NCBI RefSeq assembly: GCF_004368965.1
Contig: NZ_SORO01000001.1
Location: forward strand, 1,644,001-1,708,000
Direction of reading: 5' to 3'
Origin: Leptospira meyeri
GTDB lineage: Bacteria; Spirochaetota; Leptospiria; Leptospirales; Leptospiraceae
DNA: 64,000 nucleotides
Shown: piece after piece, positions 8,535 to 18,278 of the stretch
Layout of the letters: each line of letters opens with the position of its first letter
How positions within the stretch are numbered: position 1 is the stretch's first letter
Translations under genes and position numbers: made by a program
Notes under the pieces: generated by a model
What the model saw: only the letters and a program-made list of their open reading frames with translations
The model's database searches: none
Told to the model about the DNA's origin: nothing

Positions 8535-10494
8535 AAAATCTTTCTCCATTCACTTCTAATCGTATTTCATGTATATTTGAAAATGCATATCGAACCTTAA
8601 AGGTAACGTAATAAGAATTCAAATTGTGGCTTAGTTGGTAGTTTTGGGCAGTTGCTCCCGTATAAATTTTCCAAGCGCCCCATTCATTTTGGTAAAGTAA
8701 GCTTATATTTCCACCATAACGAATTCCATTTTCAAACATTCTTCCATTTTGAGCTTTCAATCCGGCAAGAATACTCAATACTCCCAAGCTCATCGGCGTT
8801 TTTCCAAATTCATTGGAAAAAGAATACCCCATACGAAAATCGATGTTACCAACTTGTTTCCGAAGAGTATCGTTGTTATTTTGATAAACTGCTGTTTGAA
8901 TACCTGTATCTAAAAAATAAGAAAAATCTTTTGAAATTGCATTATATGGATTTAAAGATGATACCTTGATAGCACTTACAGAAGTTAGTTCCGGTTTTTG
9001 ATTCTCATATGCCCTGATTGTTGTATCTAAAAATGCCAATTCCGAATTAGGAGCATGGCCCTTACTCACATTCAAAAGGTCGTGGTATGCTATTCTATAT
9101 TTAAACTCAGCAAAATTTCCTAAAGAAGACACACCAAAAGAAGTGGCAATTCGACTCAATGGATGAGAGACTTCCGGTGGTGTGGACAAAGATCCTTGTT
9201 CCTTAGGAGTATATTCATCATTTTGTTTACTTCGAAAAACAAGTAACTTATCATAGTATTCTTTGTGTTGTTTTGGGATTTCCGATTTACTTGAATATCG
9301 ATAACGATATGTGTCAAGGACAGCATCAGTAACCAAAGACATTCGAAAACCTTCTTTTGGCTCCGGAAGAAAGGCATTTTCGAAACGAACCATATCAAAG
9401 TAGGTGGTTTTCTCATCTTCAGTCATATCATAAAGTTTGTATTTAATTTTGGAATATAAAGAAGGGCGATATTTTTTTGAGATTACAAATCCATCTTCAG
9501 CTAAGTAAAGTTTTATGGTATCGCTAGGTGCCACAATCCAACCAGTTTTTTTACTGATATCTAATTCAGGAATGGATACTTCTAAAAATTCCATTAAATG
9601 ATAAGAACAATTTTCGTTGATAAAAAAATAATCAAAGTCTGCTCTTCCCATTTCCCAAAGATGGCGAATCAATCTGTCTCTTTCTTCTGGTTTTAACTTT
9701 AGTTTGTATTCCCAAAGATCCCGACTTTCCATATCATTGTATTCATTTACTTTTAGATAATAGGGAAAAATGGCAAAAGTGCCTGGATATCCACCGGTCA
9801 ATCCTTTCACTGCATATGCAAATCCATTCATTTCTCCCGGATTGGCTGCATAGTTCACTCCATAATCCAATAACTCAGAGTTTTCGTTTACCTTGTTATT
9901 TAGTTTGATAAGAGTATGTCCAAACATGGATGCCGGTGCTTGCATATAATAAGATGAAAACACAACGGATATCGATTCGGGAGTAAGGGATTCTCTCCAA
10001 ACTTCAAAACGTGGACATTGGATCTCATTGATTCGATTTAAATCAAATTTAAGTTTTCCTTTCAGCCAATGGAACCTTTCGGGATACGCACATTGAGGAT
10101 GTTGTAATCCTTCCGGAATCGGTTCTTCTGTAAAAAAGCTATGTAAGGTTGCAATTAATTCTTTTTCTGGATTGTATTTTCCATCTTCAGAAAGGAAATA
10201 ACGTTTGTTATCAACTTCACTTTCCCAAAATCCCCATCTAGTCTTTTTAAATCTAAGCAAACGATACCAATGGGTTTCTTCGGCTAGGTGTCTTTCTTTC
10301 GCTTCGTTGATCAGTTCTTCAAGGTATTGTCGGCTTTTAGGTGATTTGGGGATTTCTTTCCCTTGTTTTCTTGCCGTTAAAAAATCTAATTCAAGAATGT
10401 TTTGTTCGCCAGTGGGTTCAATGGCCCCAAGCGAAGCAGTAAAGAGGATCAGAAGAAAAGTAAATCGGTACAGAGGAAACACCAGAGCATCCAA
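8497..10494 (-). CDS. DUF4105 (Lnb N-terminal-like) exported protein
   Basis: 665 residues. Signal peptide at 1-24 (FTFLLILFTASLGA), then a helical region, then the DUF4105 core: SSYYMQAPASMFGHTLIKL at about 181-198, followed near residue 298 by NENCSYHL. The conserved His and Cys fit a papain-like (NlpC/P60-related) catalytic pair. The C-terminal third is rich in alternating aromatic/polar strands, suggesting a beta-barrel-like or outer-membrane-associated end. The reported start is a TTG inside a stem-loop; a GTG 12 nt downstream is an alternative. It lies between the DUF3015 pair and the hydrolase. Function is unknown; lipid or peptidoglycan acyl/peptide hydrolysis is an inference. Confidence 0.85.
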   Translation of the reverse strand: MDALVFPLYRFTFLLILFTASLGAIEPTGEQNILELDFLTARKQGKEIPKSPKSRQYLEELINEAKERHLAEETHWYRLLRFKKTRWGFWESEVDNKRYFLSEDGKYNPEKELIATLHSFFTEEPIPEGLQHPQCAYPERFHWLKGKLKFDLNRINEIQCPRFEVWRESLTPESISVVFSSYYMQAPASMFGHTLIKLNNKVNENSELLDYGVNYAANPGEMNGFAYAVKGLTGGYPGTFAIFPYYLKVNEYNDMESRDLWEYKLKLKPEERDRLIRHLWEMGRADFDYFFINENCSYHLMEFLEVSIPELDISKKTGWIVAPSDTIKLYLAEDGFVISKKYRPSLYSKIKYKLYDMTEDEKTTYFDMVRFENAFLPEPKEGFRMSLVTDAVLDTYRYRYSSKSEIPKQHKEYYDKLLVFRSKQNDEYTPKEQGSLSTPPEVSHPLSRIATSFGVSSLGNFAEFKYRIAYHDLLNVSKGHAPNSELAFLDTTIRAYENQKPELTSVSAIKVSSLNPYNAISKDFSYFLDTGIQTAVYQNNNDTLRKQVGNIDFRMGYSFSNEFGKTPMSLGVLSILAGLKAQNGRMFENGIRYGGNISLLYQNEWGAWKIYTGATAQNYQLSHNLNSYYVTFKVRYAFSNIHEIRLEVNGERFYEEALVSYHYLF

Positions 10495-10509
10495 TTGTTG
10501 GATACTCTG
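10483..10509. terminator. stem-loop between DUF3015 and DUF4105 genes
   Basis: CAGAG-C-ATCCAA, loop TTG, TTGGAT-A-CTCTG, with a single 1x1 internal mismatch. On the plus strand it is followed by ATTTTTT; on the minus strand, the direction of the flanking genes, the T run precedes it. It may attenuate read-through from DUF3015 into DUF4105, and it contains the TTG I list as the DUF4105 start. Confidence 0.4.
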
Positions 10510-10524
10510 ATTTTTTACAATGGT

Positions 10525-11010
10525 TTAGATTTTGCAGTAATTTTTTACTGTTTGGTCTTTTTCCAAAGTTTCATGAAGGTTCGACAACATCAAACTAGGG
10601 TTTGCTTTTGATTCTTCAGTGAAGATTCTAGAATAGTTTTCTTTGACTACTTCGCTGAATCGAGCACCAGATTTACATTCAAAAAGAGTGGCAAGGTTAG
10701 AAAGTTTTTCCCCTTTACCAGCTGCCATTTCTTGTTCCAAACTATCAAAGTTCATATGCACATAAATTTCACGTGCATGTTCTTTTTGAGCAACGCCATC
10801 TGCAGTACAGTTAGATGTTCCAGATGTGATTCCAAAAGTTTGGCTTCCCCCAGTGGCGTTTGTTGTAGCAACAAAAATTTGGTTACCACCAGGCATTACA
10901 AGAGTTCCTAGTCCGCATCCCGCCATACCGTACTTAGGTGCAGCAGACATTTGAGACGCAAGGAGAACCATAGAGATTCCGATTGTGGAGATGAGTGTTA
11001 ACTTTTTCAT
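10525..11010 (-). CDS. DUF3015 family exported protein (copy 2)
   Basis: 161 residues with a cleavable signal peptide ending at about MSAA. The DUF3015 signature follows at once: YGMAGCGLG, then a short Asn/Thr-rich stretch and FGITSGTSNCTADG, with two conserved Cys positioned for a disulfide. The C-terminal half is helical. Family function is unknown. It is paralogous to the gene immediately upstream (identical CGLG and TSGTSNC or TTGTSNC blocks), so a local duplication. AGGAG lies upstream of the ATG. Confidence 0.85.
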   Translation of the reverse strand: MKKLTLISTIGISMVLLASQMSAAPKYGMAGCGLGTLVMPGGNQIFVATTNATGGSQTFGITSGTSNCTADGVAQKEHAREIYVHMNFDSLEQEMAAGKGEKLSNLATLFECKSGARFSEVVKENYSRIFTEESKANPSLMLSNLHETLEKDQTVKNYCKI

Positions 11011-11026
11011 TTTATTTCATATCTCC

Positions 11027-11530
11027 TTAGATTTGTGAACAAGACTTAGCGAGGATTTTATCGCTTTTAACTTCTGATTTAACTGCTGAAAGTAAACTTG
11101 CAGGTGTTGAATCTTCAGTAATGAGTTTAGCATAGTTTTCTTTCGTCACTTGGCCAAATCGGGAAATAGAATCATTCGAACAACCGAGAAGGCTTCCAAG
11201 AGACTCTAATTTTTCACCTTTCCCTGAAGCCATTTCTTGGCCGAGAGAATCGTAGTTCATTGTGACAAACAACTCTTGTACTTTATCTTGTTTTACAACA
11301 CCGTCAGCAGTACAATTGGATGTTCCCGTTGTAATACCCAATGTTTGGTTGTATGCAGTACCATTTGTTGTCGTAGCAAAGATCTGCATTTTGTCATTGG
11401 TTTGGATCACCTGTGATCCAAGTCCACAACCAGCCATACCATATTTTTTTGCTTCTACAGCAGTAGATGTCATTGCAACAGCTACAACAGCAGCAGACAA
11501 AAATAGGATTGAGGTAATTCTTTTTCCCAT
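11027..11530 (-). CDS. DUF3015 family exported protein (copy 1)
   Basis: 167 residues: signal peptide (ILFLSAAVVAVAMTSTAVEA), then KKYGMAGCGLGSQ and LGITTGTSNCTADGV, the DUF3015 hallmarks. It differs from its downstream paralogue mainly in the linker between the two motifs and in the helical C-terminus (GKGEKLESLGSLLGC against GKGEKLSNLATLFEC). The genes are 16 bp apart and almost certainly co-transcribed. AAAGGAGAA lies upstream of the ATG. The 11531-11752 gap upstream probably holds the promoter, but no clear -35/-10 pair stands out. Confidence 0.85.
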   Translation of the reverse strand: MGKRITSILFLSAAVVAVAMTSTAVEAKKYGMAGCGLGSQVIQTNDKMQIFATTTNGTAYNQTLGITTGTSNCTADGVVKQDKVQELFVTMNYDSLGQEMASGKGEKLESLGSLLGCSNDSISRFGQVTKENYAKLITEDSTPASLLSAVKSEVKSDKILAKSCSQI

Positions 11531-11728
11531 TTCGAATTCTCCTTTTGAAACTTTCGAATCAAATTCCGACGAAATCTACTCGATCTTTTGGATTCGTCAA
11601 AAACTTTTTCAAAAGGATCGATAATTTCTTTCCTAGGGTCTTCGATAAAACAATAATTTAGAATCAAATTAAGTTGCAAAAAAGGAGCGTATAACGCGAA
11701 TTTCGTCATTCAAAGGAGAAAAGGCCCG

Positions 11729-11743
11729 CTGAATTTGATTCAG
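11729..11743 (-). terminator. possible terminator of the beta-lactamase-fold gene
   Basis: On the minus strand, just after the stop at 11753, CTGAAT-CAA-ATTCAG forms a 6-bp stem followed a few bases later by CCTTTTCTCC. The stem is short and the T tract imperfect, so this is a weak call. Confidence 0.35.
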
Positions 11744-11752
11744 GATTGGAGT

Positions 11753-13654
11753 CTATTCTCCCAAAAACTGGATCCCCGAATATATAAGAACCGGTTTTCC
11801 ATCCACTTTTTTTAGGTCCAACCTTTCCCCTAAATTGCGACCGAATCCCAAAACACGAAGGGTGGACTCAGATTCCCATTGGCAAGGAAAACGGTTAGAA
11901 TTTTCCATTCCACCTAATGAATAATAAACGGTTGCGTTCAGAAATCCACGTTTGTCTTCCGTTAGTTCCACTCGAGAGATGAGTGAATATGGGTCTTTCG
12001 TATGATAGGTTGTCAGAAATGATTTTTCAGGCAACCTATAGATAGGATGAATCAAAACTCCAAAACCCCAACTTCCTTTGGCTGCATTCAGAGAATACAT
12101 GGTAAAAATTGGATGTCCCTCCCAAGGTTCAAATTCAATCCTCATGGATTCTAATGTTTTTTCTTTTACTGGGATCAAGCCGAAAAACAGACGTAAGTTG
12201 GCTCCAAAACGATTGTCCTTTTCTACTAAATCAAAGTCAAAACCCATCATTTCTATTTTTGGTGGATTTCCCGGTTTTACTTCATGAATTCCCAAAGGAG
12301 AAACATAAAGGCCATAAAAACCATCTAACTGGTTTTGTTTTTTTCGTTCTGGCAAGGGTGTAACTTCCAGTTTCAATCCGGTTTTATATTCATATGCAAT
12401 ATCCAAAATATCTTTGTTAGCTGGTCGAATCGAAGCAGTAGCAAAACTAAGAGTGTTTCCCACAAGAAAACTAGCGGTTTCTGATTCTATATCATAAATC
12501 AAATCGGCAAAAAAGGGAGGTAGTGATCCTGAATGCCCTGTGATCCAAACACTATTGTTACCGCTCTTCATTTCTTCAATCAAAACGGGAAGGCCTAGTT
12601 TCATTTGAAAATTCGAACTGGGTCCTTTTTGGATGCGGTGGAATTCGGAAAAACTGGATGGAGACAGAAGGCCAGCTCCTCTTTTACTTTGGAAGAATGC
12701 CTTCATAAAAAGACCCATGTCTTCACCGGTAGTCGAAAGAGAACCTGCGGTCAAATCACGGATTACTGGTCTATGGGTTTCTGTTTTCCAAAACAAACCA
12801 GAATATCCAGATACTAACTCTGAATCATCATTTAACTCTAACAAGGTGGAATGTTTCATTCCGGCTTTGGAAAATAGATTCTTTTGGAAATACTCTTCAA
12901 TCCCAATACCTGAGGCTCTTTCAATGACAATCCCAAGAAGGCCAAATCCATAATTTGAGTACGAATGGGCTTTGCCTGGTTCATTTCTTTCCATTTGTGA
13001 AAGTGTTTGAGGAAGAGAACGAAATGCCGTCAAAATCTCAGATTCTTTGGCTTCGGGCGAAAGAAAAAAACCGTACGCACGATCAGAAGGCAATCCCGAT
13101 TGGTGGGTTAAAATATCTCGAATGGTAATTTCACGATAGTTTTGTCCACGAGAAGGCATCCCCACCACTTCTGGAAGGTAAATGGAAACAGGATCATCTA
13201 ACTTTAATTTGCCACTCTCTTGTAATTGTAAAAGAGCTATGCCGGTAAAAAGTTTGGTGATACTCCCGATTTTGAATCTTTGCACCAGGCCTTTTTTGTC
13301 TACACCAAGAGAACCAGAATGCACAACTCCATCACCTAACAGATACATATACGAAAGTGATTTGATCCCAGAGTTTTTTACATCCTCTATTTTAGACAAA
13401 ACCACTTTTTCCGTAGTGTTCTTGTCATTATGATAAACCTCTATTGGTTTCTCTTGTAGGGAGGAACATTGTAGGAAAATGAAAATGTTTAAAATCAAAA
13501 AAAAGGATTTTGATTTGCGATTTAAGGAAGATGGAAGAGGATAAAATAATGGCAGGGGATGAAACGGAAGAAGAGATTCTTCTTTTTCCTTGTTTTTGTT
13601 CTTAGCGGAGGGCTTAAGCGAAGACTTAGTGTTTTTTGGAGGACTAGGTTTCAT
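11753..13654 (-). CDS. class C beta-lactamase-fold serine hydrolase, lipoprotein
   Basis: 633 residues. A beta-lactamase/DD-peptidase-like domain carries the SxxK motif (SITK, residues 131-134), YSNYGFG as the YxN motif, and GHSG as the third box. A C-terminal beta-rich domain of about 200 residues follows, as in many family S12 esterases and peptidases. A lipobox (FLQCSS, Cys63) lies after an unusually long 50-residue Pro/Lys-rich leader. Either the true start is internal and non-ATG or the leader is real; no Met codon exists between residue 1 and the hydrophobic stretch. Probable envelope esterase or peptidase; resistance to beta-lactams should not be assumed. Confidence 0.82.
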   Translation of the reverse strand: MKPSPPKNTKSSLKPSAKNKNKEKEESLLPFHPLPLFYPLPSSLNRKSKSFFLILNIFIFLQCSSLQEKPIEVYHNDKNTTEKVVLSKIEDVKNSGIKSLSYMYLLGDGVVHSGSLGVDKKGLVQRFKIGSITKLFTGIALLQLQESGKLKLDDPVSIYLPEVVGMPSRGQNYREITIRDILTHQSGLPSDRAYGFFLSPEAKESEILTAFRSLPQTLSQMERNEPGKAHSYSNYGFGLLGIVIERASGIGIEEYFQKNLFSKAGMKHSTLLELNDDSELVSGYSGLFWKTETHRPVIRDLTAGSLSTTGEDMGLFMKAFFQSKRGAGLLSPSSFSEFHRIQKGPSSNFQMKLGLPVLIEEMKSGNNSVWITGHSGSLPPFFADLIYDIESETASFLVGNTLSFATASIRPANKDILDIAYEYKTGLKLEVTPLPERKKQNQLDGFYGLYVSPLGIHEVKPGNPPKIEMMGFDFDLVEKDNRFGANLRLFFGLIPVKEKTLESMRIEFEPWEGHPIFTMYSLNAAKGSWGFGVLIHPIYRLPEKSFLTTYHTKDPYSLISRVELTEDKRGFLNATVYYSLGGMENSNRFPCQWESESTLRVLGFGRNLGERLDLKKVDGKPVLIYSGIQFLGE

Positions 13655-13743
13655 TCCCCTAAAAATCGAAAACCACCAACTTACTGCAAGTCCATAAAAC
13701 AGAGAACTCTTAAGACCTATGGATTCAGGAGTGATCGCTATGC

Positions 13744-13777
13744 CAAACGGAAAGAACTACAAAAGTTCTCTCGTTTG
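13744..13777. terminator. stem-loop downstream of the topoisomerase B gene
   Basis: CAAACG and AGAACT on the left arm pair with AGTTCT and CGTTTG on the right arm across a small asymmetric internal loop. It lies in the 167-bp gap between the topoisomerase and the serine hydrolase. On the plus strand it is followed by GGGTTTTGTTTG; on the minus strand there is no T tract. Probable transcript end signal for the minus-strand topoisomerase operon, orientation uncertain. Confidence 0.4.
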
Positions 13778-13821
13778 GGTTTTGTTTGTTGGGAAAAGTT
13801 TGGGTGATCCGATCGAAAAGG

Positions 13822-15948
13822 TTAGTCTTCGATCACACTCATTGAGTATTCAGAAATCGCTTCCCGGCGTTTTTCTGCATAGTCTTTGTGAAACCAAAGG
13901 TCTTGCGTATTCTTTGCTGTCTTTTTGTTTCCCACAGTGATAGTGGTCATACAATGATCTACAGCGTATTTCATTGCCTCTTTTCCCGTTTCTCCAAGTC
14001 CCTTGTTTCGTTTTTTACGAGTGATTTCAGCACCTTGTTTGTTAACTTTAGCAACTAACTTGTCGTACTCGGCATCATCAATACAAAATACGGTTTCTTT
14101 TTTTGCATCTTTCCACTTCACATCCACCTCGTAAAGTGGTGCTGCAGAAATATTGATAAAACCTAAATCAAAAAGCTCCGGCCAATACTCATAGAAAAAA
14201 GACAACATGAGAGATCTGATGGCATACCCATCAAAATCCGCATCGGTGATGATGCTGATACGATCGTAATGAAGTTCATCAATGGACTTTACTTTTTGGT
14301 CGAGAGGAAGGCCTACAATGGCCACAATGTTTTTCATCTCTTCGTTTTGCATGGCCTTAGCAAGTGACATTCCTTTGCAGTTAAGTGGTTTTCCCCGAAG
14401 AGGGAAAAGTCCATGCAACTTTGGATTTCTTGCCGGGCGTAATCCCGCAATCGCCGAGTCCCCTTCCGCCACAAATAGAATTCGGCCTGGATCGTTTGGT
14501 TTGCCCGTAGGAGGCATAAGCTTAGGGATATTGTTCCGTGACGCCTTACGGAGGCCTTTCTGCGCATCCTCGAGCTGTTTCATCTGGGTTCTACGTTCCA
14601 TCACCATCTTTATTTCTTCGATGAGGCCCGTTTTTTTCAAAAGTTTGTCGAGGTGTTTGTCCACAGACTTTCGAATGTCTTCATTCAAATCATTGATGAG
14701 ATAGGATTTATCTTGGGATTTAAAACGTGGATTGAGGATGCGAAGGTTCACATACATATGAAAACAACTTCTGACATCGTTTCTTGTACATTGGGTGTTT
14801 AGTTTTTTTTCCAAACTGACAATTTGAGATTTTTTACGTACTTCATCACAAAGTCTGTTTTCTAAATACTCAATCGCAGATCCACCTTGAGGACAAAAAA
14901 TCGAGTTTACCCAAGTAAGAGTTTTGTTTTGTCCCACCACCACATAAGTATCCATATGGATTTGGGAAGCGGAAGCCTTATCAGAGTAATCCAATTTGTA
15001 GTACACCATCTCGGAATTACTAAAAATCTCATCAAAACCTTTTTTGAATTTATACTTTTCTTTCCCTGTTTTGTGGATAAACACTACCTCAAGGCCAGGA
15101 TTCGACATTGCAATGTCCTGGAGGTATTGTTTCACCAAATTGATGTTAAAAGAAGTATCTAAGTTGTTAAAATATGCAGGGTTAAGTTCAAACTCAACTG
15201 TTGTCCCATGATCTTCTTTTTTAGCTGTTTCTACAACAGCAGTCATTCCTGTTTTATCACAAGGCGCTTTTAGTTGTTTGATTTGGTCAGCAGATAATAA
15301 CGGACAGTCGACAAAGGTTCCATGTTCATCATAGTATAAATGAACCCGTTCTGTATCTTCTTTGGAAAGTTTAAAACTACGAATGGTTTTTTTAACATCA
15401 TCATGGATGCTAAACATTTTTTTGTAAGCTTTTCCACCATTGATGGTCTTCACTCTAAAGAAAGAAGAAACCATACGCACAAGTGAAATCCCCACACCGT
15501 TCTGTCCTGCAACATGGTCTTCTTTGACTTTATCATCAAAGTTTTCTCCATACATCAAATGGAGGTAAACCCCTTCTGCATTATCTGCGGGAATTCCACG
15601 ACCGTTGTCTTGGATGGTCACACGTTTGCGATCGGTAGACAATTGGATGATGAGTTTGTTCATCTTGTCTTTTTCAGGGATGGACTTGTCGTTTAAGTTC
15701 TTTCTATACTCATCCACGCAGTTCATACAGGCTTCGTCCAAACATTTGAGTTTGGCCGGAATATCCGAAAGTTCTTCATGAACGATATCATATTTACCAG
15801 CGTTATCTTTGGTAAAAAAATGTTGTTCAAAAGTGGAAAGGGAGTTTTGTCCAAGCCACATTCCCGTCCGCATTCGAACGTGTTCTACATTCGATAATTT
15901 CTTAAAATTTCGCGAATTTCCTGAGGTTTTTTCAGTTTTTTGAGCCAT
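13822..15948 (-). CDS. type IIA topoisomerase B subunit (ATPase and TOPRIM)
   Basis: 708 residues. GHKL ATPase: [10 protein letters not shown] (71-80, N box), DNGRGIP (114-120), GQNGVG (148-153). Transducer domain follows, with the ATP-contacting loop at about FKSQDKSYL (409-417). TOPRIM: EGDSA (495-499) and DADFDG (569-574), giving the Glu and two Asp metal ligands. The N-box region ([17 protein letters not shown]) differs from standard GyrB/ParE and looks more like the T4-phage or eukaryotic style of type IIA enzymes. It lies 6 bp after the A-subunit gene, so the two form one operon. Gyrase, decatenase or relaxing activity cannot be told from sequence. Confidence 0.88.
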   Translation of the reverse strand: MAQKTEKTSGNSRNFKKLSNVEHVRMRTGMWLGQNSLSTFEQHFFTKDNAGKYDIVHEELSDIPAKLKCLDEACMNCVDEYRKNLNDKSIPEKDKMNKLIIQLSTDRKRVTIQDNGRGIPADNAEGVYLHLMYGENFDDKVKEDHVAGQNGVGISLVRMVSSFFRVKTINGGKAYKKMFSIHDDVKKTIRSFKLSKEDTERVHLYYDEHGTFVDCPLLSADQIKQLKAPCDKTGMTAVVETAKKEDHGTTVEFELNPAYFNNLDTSFNINLVKQYLQDIAMSNPGLEVVFIHKTGKEKYKFKKGFDEIFSNSEMVYYKLDYSDKASASQIHMDTYVVVGQNKTLTWVNSIFCPQGGSAIEYLENRLCDEVRKKSQIVSLEKKLNTQCTRNDVRSCFHMYVNLRILNPRFKSQDKSYLINDLNEDIRKSVDKHLDKLLKKTGLIEEIKMVMERRTQMKQLEDAQKGLRKASRNNIPKLMPPTGKPNDPGRILFVAEGDSAIAGLRPARNPKLHGLFPLRGKPLNCKGMSLAKAMQNEEMKNIVAIVGLPLDQKVKSIDELHYDRISIITDADFDGYAIRSLMLSFFYEYWPELFDLGFINISAAPLYEVDVKWKDAKKETVFCIDDAEYDKLVAKVNKQGAEITRKKRNKGLGETGKEAMKYAVDHCMTTITVGNKKTAKNTQDLWFHKDYAEKRREAISEYSMSVIED

Positions 15949-15954
15949 ATTAAA

Positions 15955-17325
15955 TTATTTCGGATCCCATTTTTTCTTTAGTTCATCAAGTTCATCGGTC
16001 ATAAAACCGGTGAGTTTTTTATCGTCTTTTTGTAATGCCGTATACTCAGTGTATTTTGTTTTAGCTTCTACTATGGCATCTTCGCATTTTCGAACTTCTT
16101 CCAAAGTCATTCGATACACAGGAATGGAACTCAACCATTCGAAATAAACGAACTTAGCTGCTTTCAATTTGTCTTCGAATTCTTTTTTGGATTTAATCCC
16201 TGTTACTTTTTCGTTCCATTTTTCCTTAATGAAGCGAATGAGTTCTGAGTTGCGATCAATCTTTTCTTTTTCCAAACCAGCGAGTCGTTTGAAACGACGG
16301 ATGAGATGGGTTTTTCTAAAATCACAGAACCGTTTGATGATTTCTTCTGGATTAAAGTTACGAAGTTTCCCTTCGTGTGTGATGACGTTGATGGTTAAAA
16401 CTTCGTTGTTCTCTTTGGAAAAAAGTTCCTTCAATTCTTTTTCAGAAGGTTCTTCGCCTTTTTTAGCAACAAGTTCAATCTTAAAGGTTTGACTGGAATG
16501 ATCCACGTAGTCTTTCAACCAATTGTCTTTTTTCTCAATCAAATCATCTAAATAGTTTACTACCTTTTCGCGGTTCCAGTTCATGGGAGCATCAACGAGA
16601 AACAACTTCCCATCTTCTTTTTTAAACCCGAAGGTAGTGGACATCACCGTACTACCGTTGTCATTTTTGGACAACTTCACTTCGCCACCGTACCCTTTGT
16701 ACCATGGTGTGATTTTTTTTGGTTTTCCAGTTTTTAAGTATGTGACTTGAGATTCGATGACATCGCTCAGTTTGTGCGCAGGAATAAAACAACGAAACCC
16801 CGTTGCAATTCCTTGGATGTTATTTAAGAGGACAACGGGAACCTTTCCTACAAAATGAATGGGCTCATCTTCTGTTTCATCATAATTTTTGACATAATCA
16901 ATGTCCGGTAAACTTTCAAAGAATCCTAAATCTTTGGCAAAGTCAGATAGTTTGACTTCCGTATAACGAGGAGAAGCAATTGCATTGGGATCTAAAACAT
17001 CACCAAAGGTTCCTTCACCATGCACTAATGGATAGTTATTCGCAAAAGCAAAGTCTTGAGCCATTTGCGAAAGGGCATCTTGTATGGAACGATCTCCATG
17101 CGGATGGTATCCCATTGCAAGACCTGCCACCTTTACCGTTTTGGTATGGCGGTTTCTCGCATCGGAGTTCCACATCGCCCATAAAATCCTTCGTTGAACA
17201 GGCTTTAGACCATCAATTTCTTGCGGAATGGCTCTCGAATCGCATACATAGCGAGAGTATTTCCTTTGGTCATCATTCACTTGGTCTTCAAAGGGGCGTT
17301 TTGGATACTGTTCTTCGTTCTTCAT
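15955..17325 (-). CDS. type IIA topoisomerase A subunit, short form without C-terminal domain
   Basis: About 456 residues. The breakage-reunion core is present: [23 protein letters not shown] (winged helix), and the catalytic Arg-Tyr in SPRYTEVKL (Tyr126 counting from the GTG at 17340). The tower and coiled-coil gate follow, and the protein then stops. The roughly 300-residue C-terminal beta-pinwheel of GyrA/ParC is absent, and there is no frameshift or pinwheel remnant before the B gene 6 bp on. The length is close to phage T4 gp52 (about 440 aa). ATG at 17325 is preferred to GTG at 17340. Confidence 0.85.
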   Translation of the reverse strand: MKNEEQYPKRPFEDQVNDDQRKYSRYVCDSRAIPQEIDGLKPVQRRILWAMWNSDARNRHTKTVKVAGLAMGYHPHGDRSIQDALSQMAQDFAFANNYPLVHGEGTFGDVLDPNAIASPRYTEVKLSDFAKDLGFFESLPDIDYVKNYDETEDEPIHFVGKVPVVLLNNIQGIATGFRCFIPAHKLSDVIESQVTYLKTGKPKKITPWYKGYGGEVKLSKNDNGSTVMSTTFGFKKEDGKLFLVDAPMNWNREKVVNYLDDLIEKKDNWLKDYVDHSSQTFKIELVAKKGEEPSEKELKELFSKENNEVLTINVITHEGKLRNFNPEEIIKRFCDFRKTHLIRRFKRLAGLEKEKIDRNSELIRFIKEKWNEKVTGIKSKKEFEDKLKAAKFVYFEWLSSIPVYRMTLEEVRKCEDAIVEAKTKYTEYTALQKDDKKLTGFMTDELDELKKKWDPK

Positions 17326-17405
17326 GGTTCCAAATGACACAGGGATGGGGTGAATTGACTTGTCAAGCGGTTTTCCCTTTTTAGACTGGCGATACGCACC
17401 GGTCT

Positions 17406-18278
17406 ATGTCCCCAGAAACTCAAGTATACTCCCGATTCTATTGGCTTTTATGTACCTTGATATTTTTTTCTGGATCGAACTGCCAGAACCTGAAATCACT
17501 CTTCACGAGAGAGCCAATTTCAGAAATTCCCGCTTCCGTTTTATATACCAAATCACCCAGAAAAATGAACCAATCTTTCTTTCGAGAAGGTTCTTCTCAC
17601 TTCCGATTCATTGAATGGGAACCAGGAAAAACAACAGGATATGCGGAGAAAATTGAGTTCAGTTTCCTTGCTTATGACAGCAATTTTTTATCAAAAATTA
17701 AATCTGAATTTGGTAATGTACCATTTGAAGCTTATAAAATTGTTTGGAATAGGAAGGTAGGAAAATTTAGAAAAGAAGAATCAGAAAATCGAATTTTCTT
17801 TTCCTATACCAACTCTTACTTCTCAGAAACGAAGGGTGCAACACTCACTTCTCTTTTGGAAAATAAATCAAATTCCATTGAGACAAAAACTTCCATCGAG
17901 GAGTTCGATATATTCGAATTAGGTGGAGAATCGGGCCAACTTATTGAAGAAGGAATACGTTCCGAAGTAGGTGGCGATAGTCGTTGGTCACATAGTTTAG
18001 GAAGTATGGAATTTTTCCCTAACTCCACTGTGTTTACCAAACAAGAAACTGGTATGATCAAATCGGAATATGTTTCCCATCATTATGATTATTTACAACT
18101 TCGGTATGAATGGAATCAAACAGAAACAGATAAACTATTCTTTAAACTTATTTATAAAGAAAATAATACACAAATTTTCTTTGTTCCGCCATACACCAAT
18201 GGACTTACTCCGAAAACAAAAGAATCATTTGGTTACAAACGGATCGGAGATTTTTTAATCAAAGAGGAAATGAAATGA
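17406..18278 (+). CDS. putative lipoprotein
   Basis: 290 residues. Hydrophobic leader ([13 protein letters not shown]) with lipobox SGSNC near residue 26, so probably lipidated. The mature part has alternating charged/aromatic strands without a family I recognise ([32 protein letters not shown]). It overlaps gltX by 4 bp (ATGA), which ties its translation to an essential gene. It is divergent from the topoisomerase operon, whose start lies about 80 bp away. Confidence 0.65.
   Translation: MSPETQVYSRFYWLLCTLIFFSGSNCQNLKSLFTREPISEIPASVLYTKSPRKMNQSFFREGSSHFRFIEWEPGKTTGYAEKIEFSFLAYDSNFLSKIKSEFGNVPFEAYKIVWNRKVGKFRKEESENRIFFSYTNSYFSETKGATLTSLLENKSNSIETKTSIEEFDIFELGGESGQLIEEGIRSEVGGDSRWSHSLGSMEFFPNSTVFTKQETGMIKSEYVSHHYDYLQLRYEWNQTETDKLFFKLIYKENNTQIFFVPPYTNGLTPKTKESFGYKRIGDFLIKEEMK

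Noticed and set aside
11753..13654. Beta-lactamase conferring resistance
   Set aside because: SxxK, YxN and HSG fit a wide family of esterases and peptidases; nothing points to drug hydrolysis.
14282..14704. 140-aa plus-strand frame inside topoisomerase B
   Set aside because: Antisense shadow of the TOPRIM region; no start signal.
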